In this document: piece by piece, positions 1-10,300 of the stretch
Numbering within the stretch: the first letter of the stretch is position 1
Layout of the letters: each line of letters begins with the position of its first letter
From: CAYSPU01 sp964432995
GTDB lineage: Bacteria > Verrucomicrobiota > Verrucomicrobiia > Limisphaerales > JAHDYP01
DNA: 24,608 nt
NCBI GenBank assembly: GCA_964432995.1
Contig: CAYSPU010000065.1
Coordinates: forward strand, 1-24,608
Reading direction: 5' to 3'
Made by a program: the position numbers and the translations under genes
Notes under the pieces: generated by a model
What the model was told of the DNA's origin: nothing
What the model saw: only the letters and a program-made list of their open reading frames with translations
Databases searched by the model: none

Positions 1-783
1 TATTACGATCTTGCGCGTTTCTGGCGGAAGGGCGTGGTGCTGAGGGCGCTGGCGTCGCCGGGTTTCGTGGCGGGAACGGCGGTGGCGTGGCTGGCGGTGC
101 TGGGGGCGGCGCTGTTGTTGCCGCTGGGGCCGGTGGGTGTTTCGCTGAGTTTCCGGGGGGACGTGATTCTGCTGGTGTATTTGCTGGCGCTGGCCCGGTT
201 TTGCACGGCGTGGACGGCGCTCGAGACGGGGTCGGCGTTCGAGGGCATGGGGGCGGCGCGGGAGGTGAGCTACGCGGTGCTGGCGGAGGCGGCGGTGATC
301 ACCACGGTGCTGACGCTGAGCGTGCAGAGCGGGAGCGTGTCGCTGGGAGCGATGTTGGTGCCGCCGGCGGCGGGGCGGGGGATGCTGTTGTTGGCGGCGG
401 GTTTGTTCACGGTATTGCTGGCCGAGAACTGCCGGGTGCCCTTTGACGATCCGAACACGCACCTCGAGTTGACGATGATCCACGAGGTGATGGTGTTGGA
501 TCACAGCGGGCCGCCGTTGGCGGTGGTGTTGCACGGGGCGTCGATGAAGCTGCTGTTGTTCAGCGCGCTGCTGGTGCAGGCGGTGTTGCCGATTGGCGAG
601 TTGCCGTTGGCGGCGGCGGCGGGGGCGCTGGCGGCGGGGGTGTTTGCGGTGACGGTGGGTGTGGGTGTGGTGGAGTCGCTGTTGGCGCGGTGTGCCTTCC
701 GGCGGGTGCCGCTGTTGCTGACGATGGCGTTTCTGCTGTGCTTGTTTGCCCTGCTGGCGGTCTGGAGGGGGGGGGTGGCGTGA
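1..783 (+). CDS. HyfC/NuoH-like membrane subunit of Ehr-type complex, copy 1 (EhrB-type), 5' truncated by window
   Basis: This is the C-terminal 260 residues of the membrane subunit that joins the soluble arm to the membrane arm (NuoH of complex I, HyfC/HycD of group 4 hydrogenases). The frame is open from base 1, beginning YYDLARFWRK, which matches an internal family motif, so the N-terminus lies outside the window. Visible family motifs are the acidic loop ETGSAFEGMGAAREV and the group 4 signature RVPFDDPNTHLELTMIHE. Several hydrophobic segments are present. The stop overlaps the next start (GTGA), implying translational coupling. It is clearly diverged from the second copy at 7193-8137. 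The assignment is strong for the family. The Ehr label comes from the large and small subunits downstream. Confidence 0.9.
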   Translation, partial: YYDLARFWRKGVVLRALASPGFVAGTAVAWLAVLGAALLLPLGPVGVSLSFRGDVILLVYLLALARFCTAWTALETGSAFEGMGAAREVSYAVLAEAAVITTVLTLSVQSGSVSLGAMLVPPAAGRGMLLLAAGLFTVLLAENCRVPFDDPNTHLELTMIHEVMVLDHSGPPLAVVLHGASMKLLLFSALLVQAVLPIGELPLAAAAGALAAGVFAVTVGVGVVESLLARCAFRRVPLLLTMAFLLCLFALLAVWRGGVA

Positions 784-1421
784 ACGAGAAACTCAACGTC
801 CTCATCGCGTTGTCCATGGGTCTGAACCTGGTGGCGCTGGGCACGGGCCGGCTGCCGTCGCTGATCCGGATTGCGGCGGTGCAGGGCGTGGTGCTGGGGA
901 TCATGCCGTTGGTCATGGAGCAGGAGGTGCGCGTGATCCTGTTTCTGATGGCGGTGGCCACGGCGGTGATCAAGGGGGTGGTGATCCCGGCCCTGCTGCG
1001 GCGGGCGATGCGGGCGGCGAACATTGATCGGGACCTGTATCCGCTGATGGGCTTTTTGCCGTCGCTGCTGGTGGGGGCGGCGGGGATCATCGTGGCGGTG
1101 GTGGTGGCGGGGCGGCTGCCGTTGCTGCCGGAGCACCGGAGCACGTTGGTGGTGGCGGGCTCGCTGGCCTCGGTATTCACGGGCTTCCTGCTGTTGATCG
1201 GGCGTTCGGAGGCCATCTCGCAGGTGTGCGGCTACCTGATTCTCGAGAACGGCATCTACCTGTTTGGCGTGATGCTGGTGCATTCGGTGCCACTGTTGGT
1301 GGAAGGGGGTATTCTCCTGGACCTCACGGTCGCGGTCTTCGTGACGGGCATCATCGTCGACCGCATCCAGCGGGCGTTCGACACATTGGACACGCGGAAA
1401 CTGACGGTCTTGCGCGAATGA
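780..1421 (+). CDS. HyfE-like (NuoK-related) membrane subunit, copy 1 (EhrC-type)
   Basis: A 213-residue, almost wholly hydrophobic protein beginning with GTG in a GTGA overlap with the preceding gene; the codons after the GTG read NEKLNVLIAL. Length and layout match HyfE-type subunits, which are NuoK-like proteins with extra N-terminal helices and form part of the proton-conducting membrane arm. The NuoK-like part is the last third, with ENG and LVEGG carrying the two membrane glutamates expected of the family. The C-terminus (DTRKLTVLRE) parallels DTSRLNELKG in the second copy. Its stop overlaps the next ATG (ATGA). An upstream in-frame GTG at 690 is rejected because it would run deep into the preceding gene. 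Confidence 0.88.
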   Translation: MNEKLNVLIALSMGLNLVALGTGRLPSLIRIAAVQGVVLGIMPLVMEQEVRVILFLMAVATAVIKGVVIPALLRRAMRAANIDRDLYPLMGFLPSLLVGAAGIIVAVVVAGRLPLLPEHRSTLVVAGSLASVFTGFLLLIGRSEAISQVCGYLILENGIYLFGVMLVHSVPLLVEGGILLDLTVAVFVTGIIVDRIQRAFDTLDTRKLTVLRE

Positions 1422-2860
1422 ACGAACTGCTGCTCATCCTGGTGCCTTTGGTCATGGCGGCAGCGGCGGCGTTTTGGCCGCGCGAGGAGACGCGTCCGTG
1501 GTTTCTGCCGGTGGCCGGGTTGGTGCACGCCGGGTTGACGTTCCGGCTTCTGTGGCAGCCACCCGCCGCGCCGTGGCACGCCTGGATCGGGTTCGATCCG
1601 CTCGCCCGGGCGATGCTGCCGGCGGTTTCCCTCCTGTATTTGGTCTGTGCGGTTTATGGAGTGCCCTACCTGCGGTTGCGGCGGGAGCGGCCGAACCGGG
1701 TGTTTGTGACGGCGTTCCTGGCGGCGCTCAGCCTGATGAGCGCGGCGCACATGGCCCGGCACTTGGGGGTGCTGTGGGTGGCGACGGAGGCCTTGACGCT
1801 GTCTTCGGTGCCGCTGCTGCATTTCAACAACACGCCGCGCGCCTTCGAGGCGACATGGAAGTACCTGCTGGTGGGCGGCACGGGGATCGCGCTGTCGTTG
1901 CTGGGGTCGTTCTGCCTGGGCTACGCCTCGCTCTGCGGCGGGGGCGCGGGCGACCTGACCTTCAGCGCGTTGACGGCGCAGGGAACCGGGTTGTCGCGTT
2001 CCTGGATCCTGATTGCGTGGGTGCTGCTGTTGGTGGGGTATGGCACCAAGATGGGGTTGGCGCCGATGCACACCTGGAAGCCGGATGCGTATGGTGAAGC
2101 CGCGGGCATTGTGGGCGCGATGCTGGCGGGCGGGGTAACGACAGTGGCGTTCACGGCGATCCTTCGGGTGCGCGCGGTGGTGGATGCGGCGGGAGAGAGC
2201 CTGATGGCGAGCCGGACGCTGCTGGTGATCGGTTTGTTCTCGACCCTGGTGGCCGCGTTGTTCCTGCTGTCGGTCCGCGACTTCAAGCGGATGCTGGCGT
2301 ATTCGAGTGTGGAGCACATGGGCATTTTGAGCCTGGGCGCGGCGCTGGGGGGGGTGGGGCTGTGGGCGGCCTTCTACCACGTCTGGAACAACAGCATGAC
2401 CAAAGGCGCGCTCTTCCTGAGCGCGGGCAATCTGCGGCGCGCGGCGGGGGCGCGGACGATCGACGAAGTCCGCGGCATGATGTTCGTCACGCCGCAGTCG
2501 GCAGGCCTGTTTCTAACGGGCTTGTTTGCGGTGACGGCCTGTCCGCCGTTCGGGCCCTTCTTCAGCGAGTTGCTTATTGTGAAGACGAGCTTCGCCACGG
2601 GGCACGGGTGGGCGGCGGCGTTGTTCCTGTTCTGTCTGCTGCTGGCGTTCCTGGGGTTGACGCGGGTGGTATTTGCCATCGTGCACGGGCGGCCGCGGGC
2701 GCAGGGCCGGGAGAACGGGCGGCGGTTTCCGGAACGCCCGGAGCTGGTGCTGCCGCCGCTGCTGTTGTTGGTGGTGGCCCTGTGGCTTGGTTTGGCGACC
2801 CCGGACGTGTTGCGGGATTCCTGGAGTGCGGCGGTGGGGCAACTGACGGGGATGCCATGA
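1418..2860 (+). CDS. HyfF/NuoN-like antiporter-type membrane subunit, copy 1 (EhrD-type), with divergent channel residues
   Basis: A 480-residue multi-helix protein of the Mrp antiporter/NuoLMN family, the proton-pumping modules of complex I-like enzymes. Conserved features seen are the helix-5 glutamate (E124 in VATEALTLSS), the helix-7 lysine (K211 in GYGTKMGLAPMH), the LKR-like DFKRMLAYSSVEHMG motif and K329 in SMTKGALFLSAGN. Two usual polar residues are absent when it is aligned with its paralogue at 8813-10300: the helix-8 lysine is T242 (in VTTVAFTAILR) and the histidine of the LPDAHSE motif is Y225 (in KPDAYGE). The start is the ATG inside the ATGA overlap with the preceding gene, and the stop overlaps the next ATG in the same way. 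The family is certain. Whether this copy still translocates protons is open. Confidence 0.9.
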   Translation: MNELLLILVPLVMAAAAAFWPREETRPWFLPVAGLVHAGLTFRLLWQPPAAPWHAWIGFDPLARAMLPAVSLLYLVCAVYGVPYLRLRRERPNRVFVTAFLAALSLMSAAHMARHLGVLWVATEALTLSSVPLLHFNNTPRAFEATWKYLLVGGTGIALSLLGSFCLGYASLCGGGAGDLTFSALTAQGTGLSRSWILIAWVLLLVGYGTKMGLAPMHTWKPDAYGEAAGIVGAMLAGGVTTVAFTAILRVRAVVDAAGESLMASRTLLVIGLFSTLVAALFLLSVRDFKRMLAYSSVEHMGILSLGAALGGVGLWAAFYHVWNNSMTKGALFLSAGNLRRAAGARTIDEVRGMMFVTPQSAGLFLTGLFAVTACPPFGPFFSELLIVKTSFATGHGWAAALFLFCLLLAFLGLTRVVFAIVHGRPRAQGRENGRRFPERPELVLPPLLLLVVALWLGLATPDVLRDSWSAAVGQLTGMP

Positions 2861-4338
2861 AGTTGGAGACACCATTTGGCCTTTTGACCAACGGCACGGC
2901 ACTGCGGTGGGCGGAGGTGCCCGAGTGGCCGGTGGCGGAGTTTCAGCGTCTGGTCGGCGCCGAGCTCGGTCGGGGGGGGCGGTTGTGCAGCTTGTTCGGT
3001 TTGCGGGAAGGGACGGCCGTGCGGCTTGTGGCGGTCGCAGCCTTTGACGCGGTGAACACGCTGGCGGTGGGCCGAAGCGAGGCGTTCGCCGGTCGGTTTC
3101 CCTCGCTGACCCCGGCGCATCCGCAGGCGCATCTTTTCGAGCGGGAGATCTGGGAGCAATGCCAGGTTGTGCCCGAGGGGCATCCGTGGCTGAAGCCGGT
3201 GCGACGCGACCACGGGGCCGGCCCGGCGGTGGGGGATTTCTTCCGCGTGGACGGCGGCGAGGTGCACGAGGTGGCAGTGGGTCCGGTGCACGCAGGGATC
3301 ATCGAGCCGGGGCATTTCCGTTTTCAGTGTGCAGGGGAGGAAGTGCTGCATCTGGAGATCGCGCTGGGCTACCAGCACCGGGGGATCGAAGAGGCCATGG
3401 CGGGTGGTCCGCAGCGCGCGACGCTGGCGCAGATGGAGGCGGTGGCGGGGGACACGACGATCGGCCACGCCACGGCCTACGCCAGCACGCTGGAAGCGTT
3501 GTCGGGGACCGAAGCCCCGTTTCGGGCGCAATGGCTCCGGTCCCTGGCCTTGGAGCTCGAACGATTGGCCAATCACACCGGCGACCTGGGAGCGCTGGCG
3601 GGGGACGTGGCCTTTCTGCCGACGGCCTCGGCTTGCGGCAAGATCCGTGGTGATTTCCTGAATCTGACGGCGCTGTTGTGCGGCAATCGATTTGGGCGCG
3701 GGCTGGTCTGTCCCGGTGGCGGGCCGCTCGACGTTGATGCCGACCGACGGGGGCGATTGCGGGAGCGACTCGAAGTGTCGCTTGCGGACGTGGAACAGGC
3801 AGCGGCGTGGTTGTGGGACGCGGTGTCGGTGCGGACGCGATTCGAGCACACCGGTCGGCTGGAGGCGCAACAGGCGATCGAGATCGGCCTGGTGGGACCG
3901 GCGGCCCGCGCCTGCGGCCTGGTGCGCGACGTGCGGTTTGATCACCCCGCGGGGTGGCATCGGTTCGCCCAGGTCCCCGTGTCGGTCTGGCCGGATGGCG
4001 ATGTGTTTGCCCGCGCCCGGGTTCGCTGGCTGGAGATCCAGCGTTCCGGCGAGTTCCTGCGCGAGCAGATCGAGGCGGGGCCGGAAGGGGAGATGCGGGT
4101 TTCTTTGCCGGCGACAGCTCCGGACACGCTGGCGGTGACCCTGGTGGAAGGCTGGCGGGGCGAGGTGTGCCATGTGGCGCTGACGGATGGCGACGGCCGC
4201 TTGCGCCGCTACAAGATCACCGATCCGTCGTTCCACAACTGGACGGGATTGGCGCTGGCGCTGCGGGGCCAGGCGATTTCGGACTTCCCGCTGTGCAACA
4301 AGAGTTTCAATCTGAGCTACTGCGGGTTTGACCTGTAG
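2857..4338 (+). CDS. HyfG/NuoCD-like large subunit lacking NiFe ligands, copy 1 (EhrL-type)
   Basis: A 493-residue protein combining a degenerate NuoC-like N-terminal region (residues 1 to about 130) with a NuoD/hydrogenase large-subunit domain. The group 4 signature GPVHAGIIEPGHF and the motif YQHRGIEEAM are clear. The two CxxC motifs that hold the Ni-Fe centre are lost: the first reads VAGDTTIGHA, with A197 and T200 at the cysteine positions, and the C-terminal one reads SFNLSYCG, with S487 and G490. The chain ends four residues after the last tyrosine-cysteine pair, so there is no cleavable C-terminal extension as in maturing hydrogenases. C480 and C489 are not at ligand positions. The protein therefore cannot be a normal [NiFe] hydrogenase. 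The natural reading is an Ehr-type large subunit. One base separates it from the next gene. Confidence 0.92.
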   Translation: MKLETPFGLLTNGTALRWAEVPEWPVAEFQRLVGAELGRGGRLCSLFGLREGTAVRLVAVAAFDAVNTLAVGRSEAFAGRFPSLTPAHPQAHLFEREIWEQCQVVPEGHPWLKPVRRDHGAGPAVGDFFRVDGGEVHEVAVGPVHAGIIEPGHFRFQCAGEEVLHLEIALGYQHRGIEEAMAGGPQRATLAQMEAVAGDTTIGHATAYASTLEALSGTEAPFRAQWLRSLALELERLANHTGDLGALAGDVAFLPTASACGKIRGDFLNLTALLCGNRFGRGLVCPGGGPLDVDADRRGRLRERLEVSLADVEQAAAWLWDAVSVRTRFEHTGRLEAQQAIEIGLVGPAARACGLVRDVRFDHPAGWHRFAQVPVSVWPDGDVFARARVRWLEIQRSGEFLREQIEAGPEGEMRVSLPATAPDTLAVTLVEGWRGEVCHVALTDGDGRLRRYKITDPSFHNWTGLALALRGQAISDFPLCNKSFNLSYCGFDL

Positions 4339-4339
4339 C

Positions 4340-5140
4340 ATGTACACCTACGACACACTGGTGCATCGGCTGAAGCGCGGCTGCGAGACGATGGCGTATC
4401 CGCAAGGTCCGGCGCCGGCGCTGCCGGATCGCCACGGGGGTGGCCTGCGGGTGGAGGCGACGCGTTGCGCGGACGGATGTTCCGCCTGTGTGGCGGTGTG
4501 CCCGACGGAGGCGATTGCGCGGGCGGGGCGGGAGTCGGCGAGCCTGGATCTTGGTCGGTGTCTGTTTTGCGGGGCGTGCGTTCCGGCGTGTCCCACGGGC
4601 GCCATCAGTCAGAGTGGCGACCACCGGCTGGCGGTCCGGCGTCGCGAGGACCTGGTATTGGGCGGGAGCGGTCGGGGGCAGGTGCGACTGGGCGCGGCGT
4701 TGGAGGCGGAGCGGCTGCGGCTTTTTGGGCGTTCGTTGAAGCTCCGGCAGGTCAGTGCCGGCGGCTGCAACGCGTGCGAGGCGGACACGAACGTGCTCAG
4801 CACGATTGGCTGGGATTTGGGGCGGTTTGGGATTCAGTTTGTGGCGTCGCCGCGCCACGCGGACGGGCTGCTGATCACGGGACCGGTGACGAAGAACATG
4901 GAGTTGGCGTTGCGCAAGACGTGGGAGGCGTTGCCGCCGCCGCGGTTGGTGATCGCCGTTGGCGCGTGCGCGATTGCGGGCGGACCGTTTCTCGGCCTTC
5001 CGGAGGTGCGGAACGGCGCAATCGGCACTGTGCCCGTGGATCTCTTCATTCCGGGGTGTCCGCCGCATCCGCTGACCATACTGGACGGTCTCCTCCGATT
5101 GCTGGACCGGCTGGGAGAAGAAGAGAGGGATCGGGTTTGA
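4340..5140 (+). CDS. Ferredoxin-domain / NuoB-like small subunit fusion, copy 1 (EhrS-type)
   Basis: A 266-residue electron-transfer subunit. Residues 40-90 form a two-cluster ferredoxin domain with all eight ligands: C43, C47, C50, C54 (first spacing is CxxxC, one residue longer than usual) and C74, C77, C80, C84. Residues from about 125 form the NuoB/HyfI small subunit, with proximal-cluster ligands C143 and C146 (GGCNACE), C210 (VGACAIAGG) and C240 (PGCPPHP). In Hyf-type hydrogenases the ferredoxin part is usually a separate subunit (HyfH); fusion to the small subunit is typical of Ehr complexes. It should pass electrons between an unknown soluble donor and the large-subunit interface. The start is the ATG one base after the preceding stop. 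The next gene follows after two bases. Confidence 0.92.
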   Translation: MYTYDTLVHRLKRGCETMAYPQGPAPALPDRHGGGLRVEATRCADGCSACVAVCPTEAIARAGRESASLDLGRCLFCGACVPACPTGAISQSGDHRLAVRRREDLVLGGSGRGQVRLGAALEAERLRLFGRSLKLRQVSAGGCNACEADTNVLSTIGWDLGRFGIQFVASPRHADGLLITGPVTKNMELALRKTWEALPPPRLVIAVGACAIAGGPFLGLPEVRNGAIGTVPVDLFIPGCPPHPLTILDGLLRLLDRLGEEERDRV

Positions 5141-5142
5141 CG

Positions 5143-7192
<2,050 letters not shown>

Positions 7193-7196
<4 letters not shown>

Positions 7197-8137
7197 ACTT
7201 GGACCTGACAGCTTTGATCGGGCAAGCGTTGCTGCTGCTGTTGCTGGCACCGCTCCTGAGTGGCGTGATCAAGAACTGGAAGGCGAAGCTGCAGAACCGG
7301 CGGGGCCCGCGAGTCTGGCAGCCGTATTTCGACCTGGTGAAGTTCTTGCGCAAGGACATGGTGATTTCGGAGCACGCCTCCGGGGTGTTTGCGGTGGTGC
7401 CGTATGTGGTGTTCACCACGGCGCTGGTGGCGGGGCTGATGGTGCCGCTGGCGTGGGTGCCGGCGCCACTGCACTTGTTTGGCGGGGCTTTGGCGCGGGT
7501 GGGTTTGCTGGCCTTGGGACGGTTCTTCCTGGCGCTGGGCGGCTTGGATCCGGGCAGCGCCTTCGGGGGCATGGGGAGCAGCCGGGAGATGACCGTTTCC
7601 GCCATCGCCGAGCCGGCGATGATGCTGGCGATCTTCACGGCGGCGATCGCCGCGGGTTCGACGGATCTGAGCCGGATTGTGGCGGCGGGTGCGGGTCATG
7701 CCGGGCGGTTTCTCGAGCCGGCGCAGGCGCTGGCCTTTGCGGCGATGTTCATCGTGCTGCTGGCGGAGACGGGTCGGGTGCCGGTGGACAATCCGGCCAC
7801 GCATCTGGAGTTGACGATGATCCACGAGGCGATGCTGCTGGAGTATTCGGGCCGGTATCTGGCGTTGCTGGAGTGGGGGGCGGCGGTGAAGCAGGTGGTG
7901 TTGTTCGGCCTGCTGGCCAACTTGTTCTTCCCGGTGGGCCTGGCGGGGGCATGGACGCCGGCGGGGGTCGTTCTGGGTCTGGGCTGGCTGGTGGTGAAGT
8001 TGCTCGCGCTGGCCGGCGCGGTGGTCCTCGTGGAATTCACGAACGCGAAGTTGCGGTTGTTCCGCGTCCCGGACCTGCTGGGGGCGGCGTTTGTCTTGGC
8101 GACGTTGGCGCTGGTCTCGCTGTTTCTTTTCCGGTGA
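7193..8137 (+). CDS. HyfC/NuoH-like membrane subunit, copy 2 (EhrB-type)
   Basis: A 314-residue membrane protein of the NuoH/HyfC family, the helical subunit linking the soluble and membrane arms. Motifs in order are GVIKNWKAKLQNRRGPR near the N-terminus, FDLVKFLRKD, the acidic loop DPGSAFGGMGSSREM, and the group 4 signature RVPVDNPATHLELTMIHE followed by LEYSG. The ATG at 7193 lies in an ATGA overlap with the preceding stop; an in-frame GTG at 7184 would add only three residues and is less likely. The stop overlaps the next start as GTGA. This copy is complete and closer to the family norm than the truncated one at the window start. Confidence 0.92.
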
Positions 8138-8808
8138 ACACTTCTCCACAGATTCTCGAGTTTGGCATCGGGCTGATCCCGTTGTTGGCGGCGGTGATGT
8201 TGGTGCTGCAGTTGTTGTTGCTGGCGCAACGGATGCTGGTGACGGTGATTCGGGTGTTTGCGCTGCAGTCGTTGCTGCTGGCGGTGATCGCGGCGGTGGT
8301 GGGGTATACGTATGACGCCGGGCACGTGCTGTTGGTGGCGGTGTTGACGTTGATCGGGAAGGTGTTGTTCCTGCCCTGGCTGCTGGAACGGCTCATCCGC
8401 CGGATCCGCATCGAACAGGAGATCAGCCCGTGGCTGAACGTGCCGGCCTCGCTGTTGCTGTGCGGGGGGCTGACGTTTCTGGGGTATCTGGTGGCGCGCC
8501 CGTTCAGTTCCCTCGAGCGGGTGGGGGGGAACACGCTGGCGGTGGCGGTGGCGCTGGTGTTGACGGGGTTCTTCCTGATCCTGAATCGGCGAAAGGCGGT
8601 GACGCAGGTGTTGGCCCTGCTGACGATGGAGAACGGGGTGATGTTGGCGGCGATCGCCTTCAGCAGTCACGGGATGCCGCTGGTGGTGGAGTTGGGGATC
8701 TTCTTTGACGTGGTGATTGCGGTGATGGTGTTGGGGCTTCTGGTGTTTCGGATTCGCGAGAGTTACGCCTCGATGGACACGAGCCGGCTGAACGAACTCA
8801 AGGGATGA
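8134..8808 (+). CDS. HyfE-like (NuoK-related) membrane subunit, copy 2 (EhrC-type)
   Basis: A 224-residue hydrophobic subunit starting with GTG in a GTGA overlap. Early codons read NTSPQILEFG. The C-terminal NuoK-like portion contains TMENGVML and VVELGIFFDVV, carrying the two membrane glutamates of the family, and ends with DTSRLNELKG. The arrangement is the same as in the copy 1 protein at 780-1421, eleven residues longer. It is part of the proton-conducting membrane arm of the copy 2 complex. Four bases separate its stop from the next ATG, and GGGATGAGATC just before that ATG can serve as a ribosome binding site. Confidence 0.9.
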   Translation: MNTSPQILEFGIGLIPLLAAVMLVLQLLLLAQRMLVTVIRVFALQSLLLAVIAAVVGYTYDAGHVLLVAVLTLIGKVLFLPWLLERLIRRIRIEQEISPWLNVPASLLLCGGLTFLGYLVARPFSSLERVGGNTLAVAVALVLTGFFLILNRRKAVTQVLALLTMENGVMLAAIAFSSHGMPLVVELGIFFDVVIAVMVLGLLVFRIRESYASMDTSRLNELKG

Positions 8809-8812
8809 GATC

Positions 8813-10300
8813 ATGACGTTGCTCCTGCTTCTCGCGGTGCCGCTGGCGGCCGGGCTGTTGGCCCTGGGCCTGCGGTCGCGCCGCGCGCTCGAGGCGGTCA
8901 ACGTCGTGGCCTTTGCGCTCGAGTTGCTGCTGGGGGTGCGCTTGGCGGCGACGGTGCTGGCCGCCCCGGAGGGAGTGGTGGTGGAATGGGGGGAGTTCCT
9001 GCGCGCCGATGCGTTGAGCGCCTGGATGGTGTTGGTGGTGGCGGTCGTGTCGCTGGCATCAGCGCTGTATGCCGTTGGGTATTTCCGGCGCGACCTGGCG
9101 GCGGGGGCGCTGGGCGAGGGACGGTTTCGGGAGTATTACCGCCTGACGCCGTTTTTCACGGCGGCGATGGTGTTGGTGGTGGTGGTGAACAACCTGGGGG
9201 TGATGTGGGTGGCGGTGGAGGGCACGGCGCTCTCGAGCGTTCTGCTGGTGGCGCTGTATAACCGCAAGACGTCGCTCGAGGCGGCGTGGAAGTACATCAT
9301 GCTCGGCGGCGTGGGGCTGGTGCTGGCGTTGTTTGGAACGGTGCTCGCCTACGCGTCCGCCCTTGGGCGGACGGGCGGGGAAGTGCTGCCGAGTTTCAAC
9401 TGGTCCAGCCTGCGGGACATGGCGGCAGCCGCGGAACTGGACCCGGCGTTGCTGCGGCTGGCGTTCATCTTCCTCTTTGTCGGGTACGGGACCAAGGCGG
9501 GTTTGGCGCCGATGCACAACTGGCTGCCGGACGCCCACAGCGAGGCGCCGTCGCCGACGAGCGCGATGCTCTCCGGGGTATCGCTGAAGGTGGCGGTGTA
9601 TGCGTTGCTGCGCTGTCACATGTTGGCCACGGCGGGGCTGCAATCCGAGGTCAGTCGGCACTTGTTGCTGGGGTTCGGCTTGTTCTCGATGGTGCTGGCG
9701 GGGCCGTTTGTGCTGCTGCAGAAGAACCTGAAGCGGATGCTGGCCTATTCCAGTCTTGAGCACGTGGGTCTGATCTGCGTCGGGTTCGGCCTGAACGCGC
9801 CGCTGACGGTGCTGGGCGCCTTGCTGCACCTGGGTTACCACGCGCTGACGAAGCCGGTGCTGTTCTTCGCCGCCGGCAACATCCACCAGCGGTATCACGT
9901 CCTGGATTTTCGGCGGCTGGGCTCCGGATTGTGTCGGACAATGCCGCTCACCGCCTGGCTGCTTGGGGTGGCGGCGGTGGCGATCAGCGGTTTGCCGCCG
10001 TTCGGGTTGTTTCTCACGGAACTCACGATTGTGGCCGGGGCGTTTGCGTCGCATCAGGCCTGGGCCGGGGTGGTGGCGTTGATCGCGCTGCTTGTGGTGT
10101 TTTGTGGTGTTTTGGCGCGGCTGGCGCATTTGGTGTTGGGGCCGCCGCGCGGCGATACGGGTCGGGAGACCTGGGTGGCGGGCAACGTCCTGGCCTTGGC
10201 GGTTCCCCTGGGGGCGCTGGCGGTGTTCAGCGTCTGGCTGCCGGCGCCGGCTTGGCGGCTCCTGGAACAGGCCGCTCAACTCATCGGGCAGACTCCATGA
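8813..10300 (+). CDS. HyfF/NuoN-like antiporter-type membrane subunit, copy 2 (EhrD-type)
   Basis: A 495-residue proton-channel module of the Mrp/NuoLMN family. All canonical polar residues can be found: E136 in VAVEGTALSS, K228 in GYGTKAGLAPMH, H242 in WLPDAHSEAPSP, K259 in SGVSLKVAVYALLR, the loop NLKRMLAYSSLEHVG and K347 in ALTKPVLFFAAGN. It is therefore expected to be a working proton channel, in contrast to its copy 1 counterpart at 1418-2860, which lacks the equivalents of H242 and K259. The ATG follows the preceding stop by four bases, and its stop overlaps the next ATG (ATGA). Confidence 0.93.
   Translation: MTLLLLLAVPLAAGLLALGLRSRRALEAVNVVAFALELLLGVRLAATVLAAPEGVVVEWGEFLRADALSAWMVLVVAVVSLASALYAVGYFRRDLAAGALGEGRFREYYRLTPFFTAAMVLVVVVNNLGVMWVAVEGTALSSVLLVALYNRKTSLEAAWKYIMLGGVGLVLALFGTVLAYASALGRTGGEVLPSFNWSSLRDMAAAAELDPALLRLAFIFLFVGYGTKAGLAPMHNWLPDAHSEAPSPTSAMLSGVSLKVAVYALLRCHMLATAGLQSEVSRHLLLGFGLFSMVLAGPFVLLQKNLKRMLAYSSLEHVGLICVGFGLNAPLTVLGALLHLGYHALTKPVLFFAAGNIHQRYHVLDFRRLGSGLCRTMPLTAWLLGVAAVAISGLPPFGLFLTELTIVAGAFASHQAWAGVVALIALLVVFCGVLARLAHLVLGPPRGDTGRETWVAGNVLALAVPLGALAVFSVWLPAPAWRLLEQAAQLIGQTP

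Noticed and set aside
2374..4347. Long minus-strand open frame (657 codons) opposite the copy 1 large subunit
   Set aside because: It is rich in Arg, His, Gln and Pro, shows no domain and is antisense to a clearly conserved gene. Long shadows are expected at this GC content.
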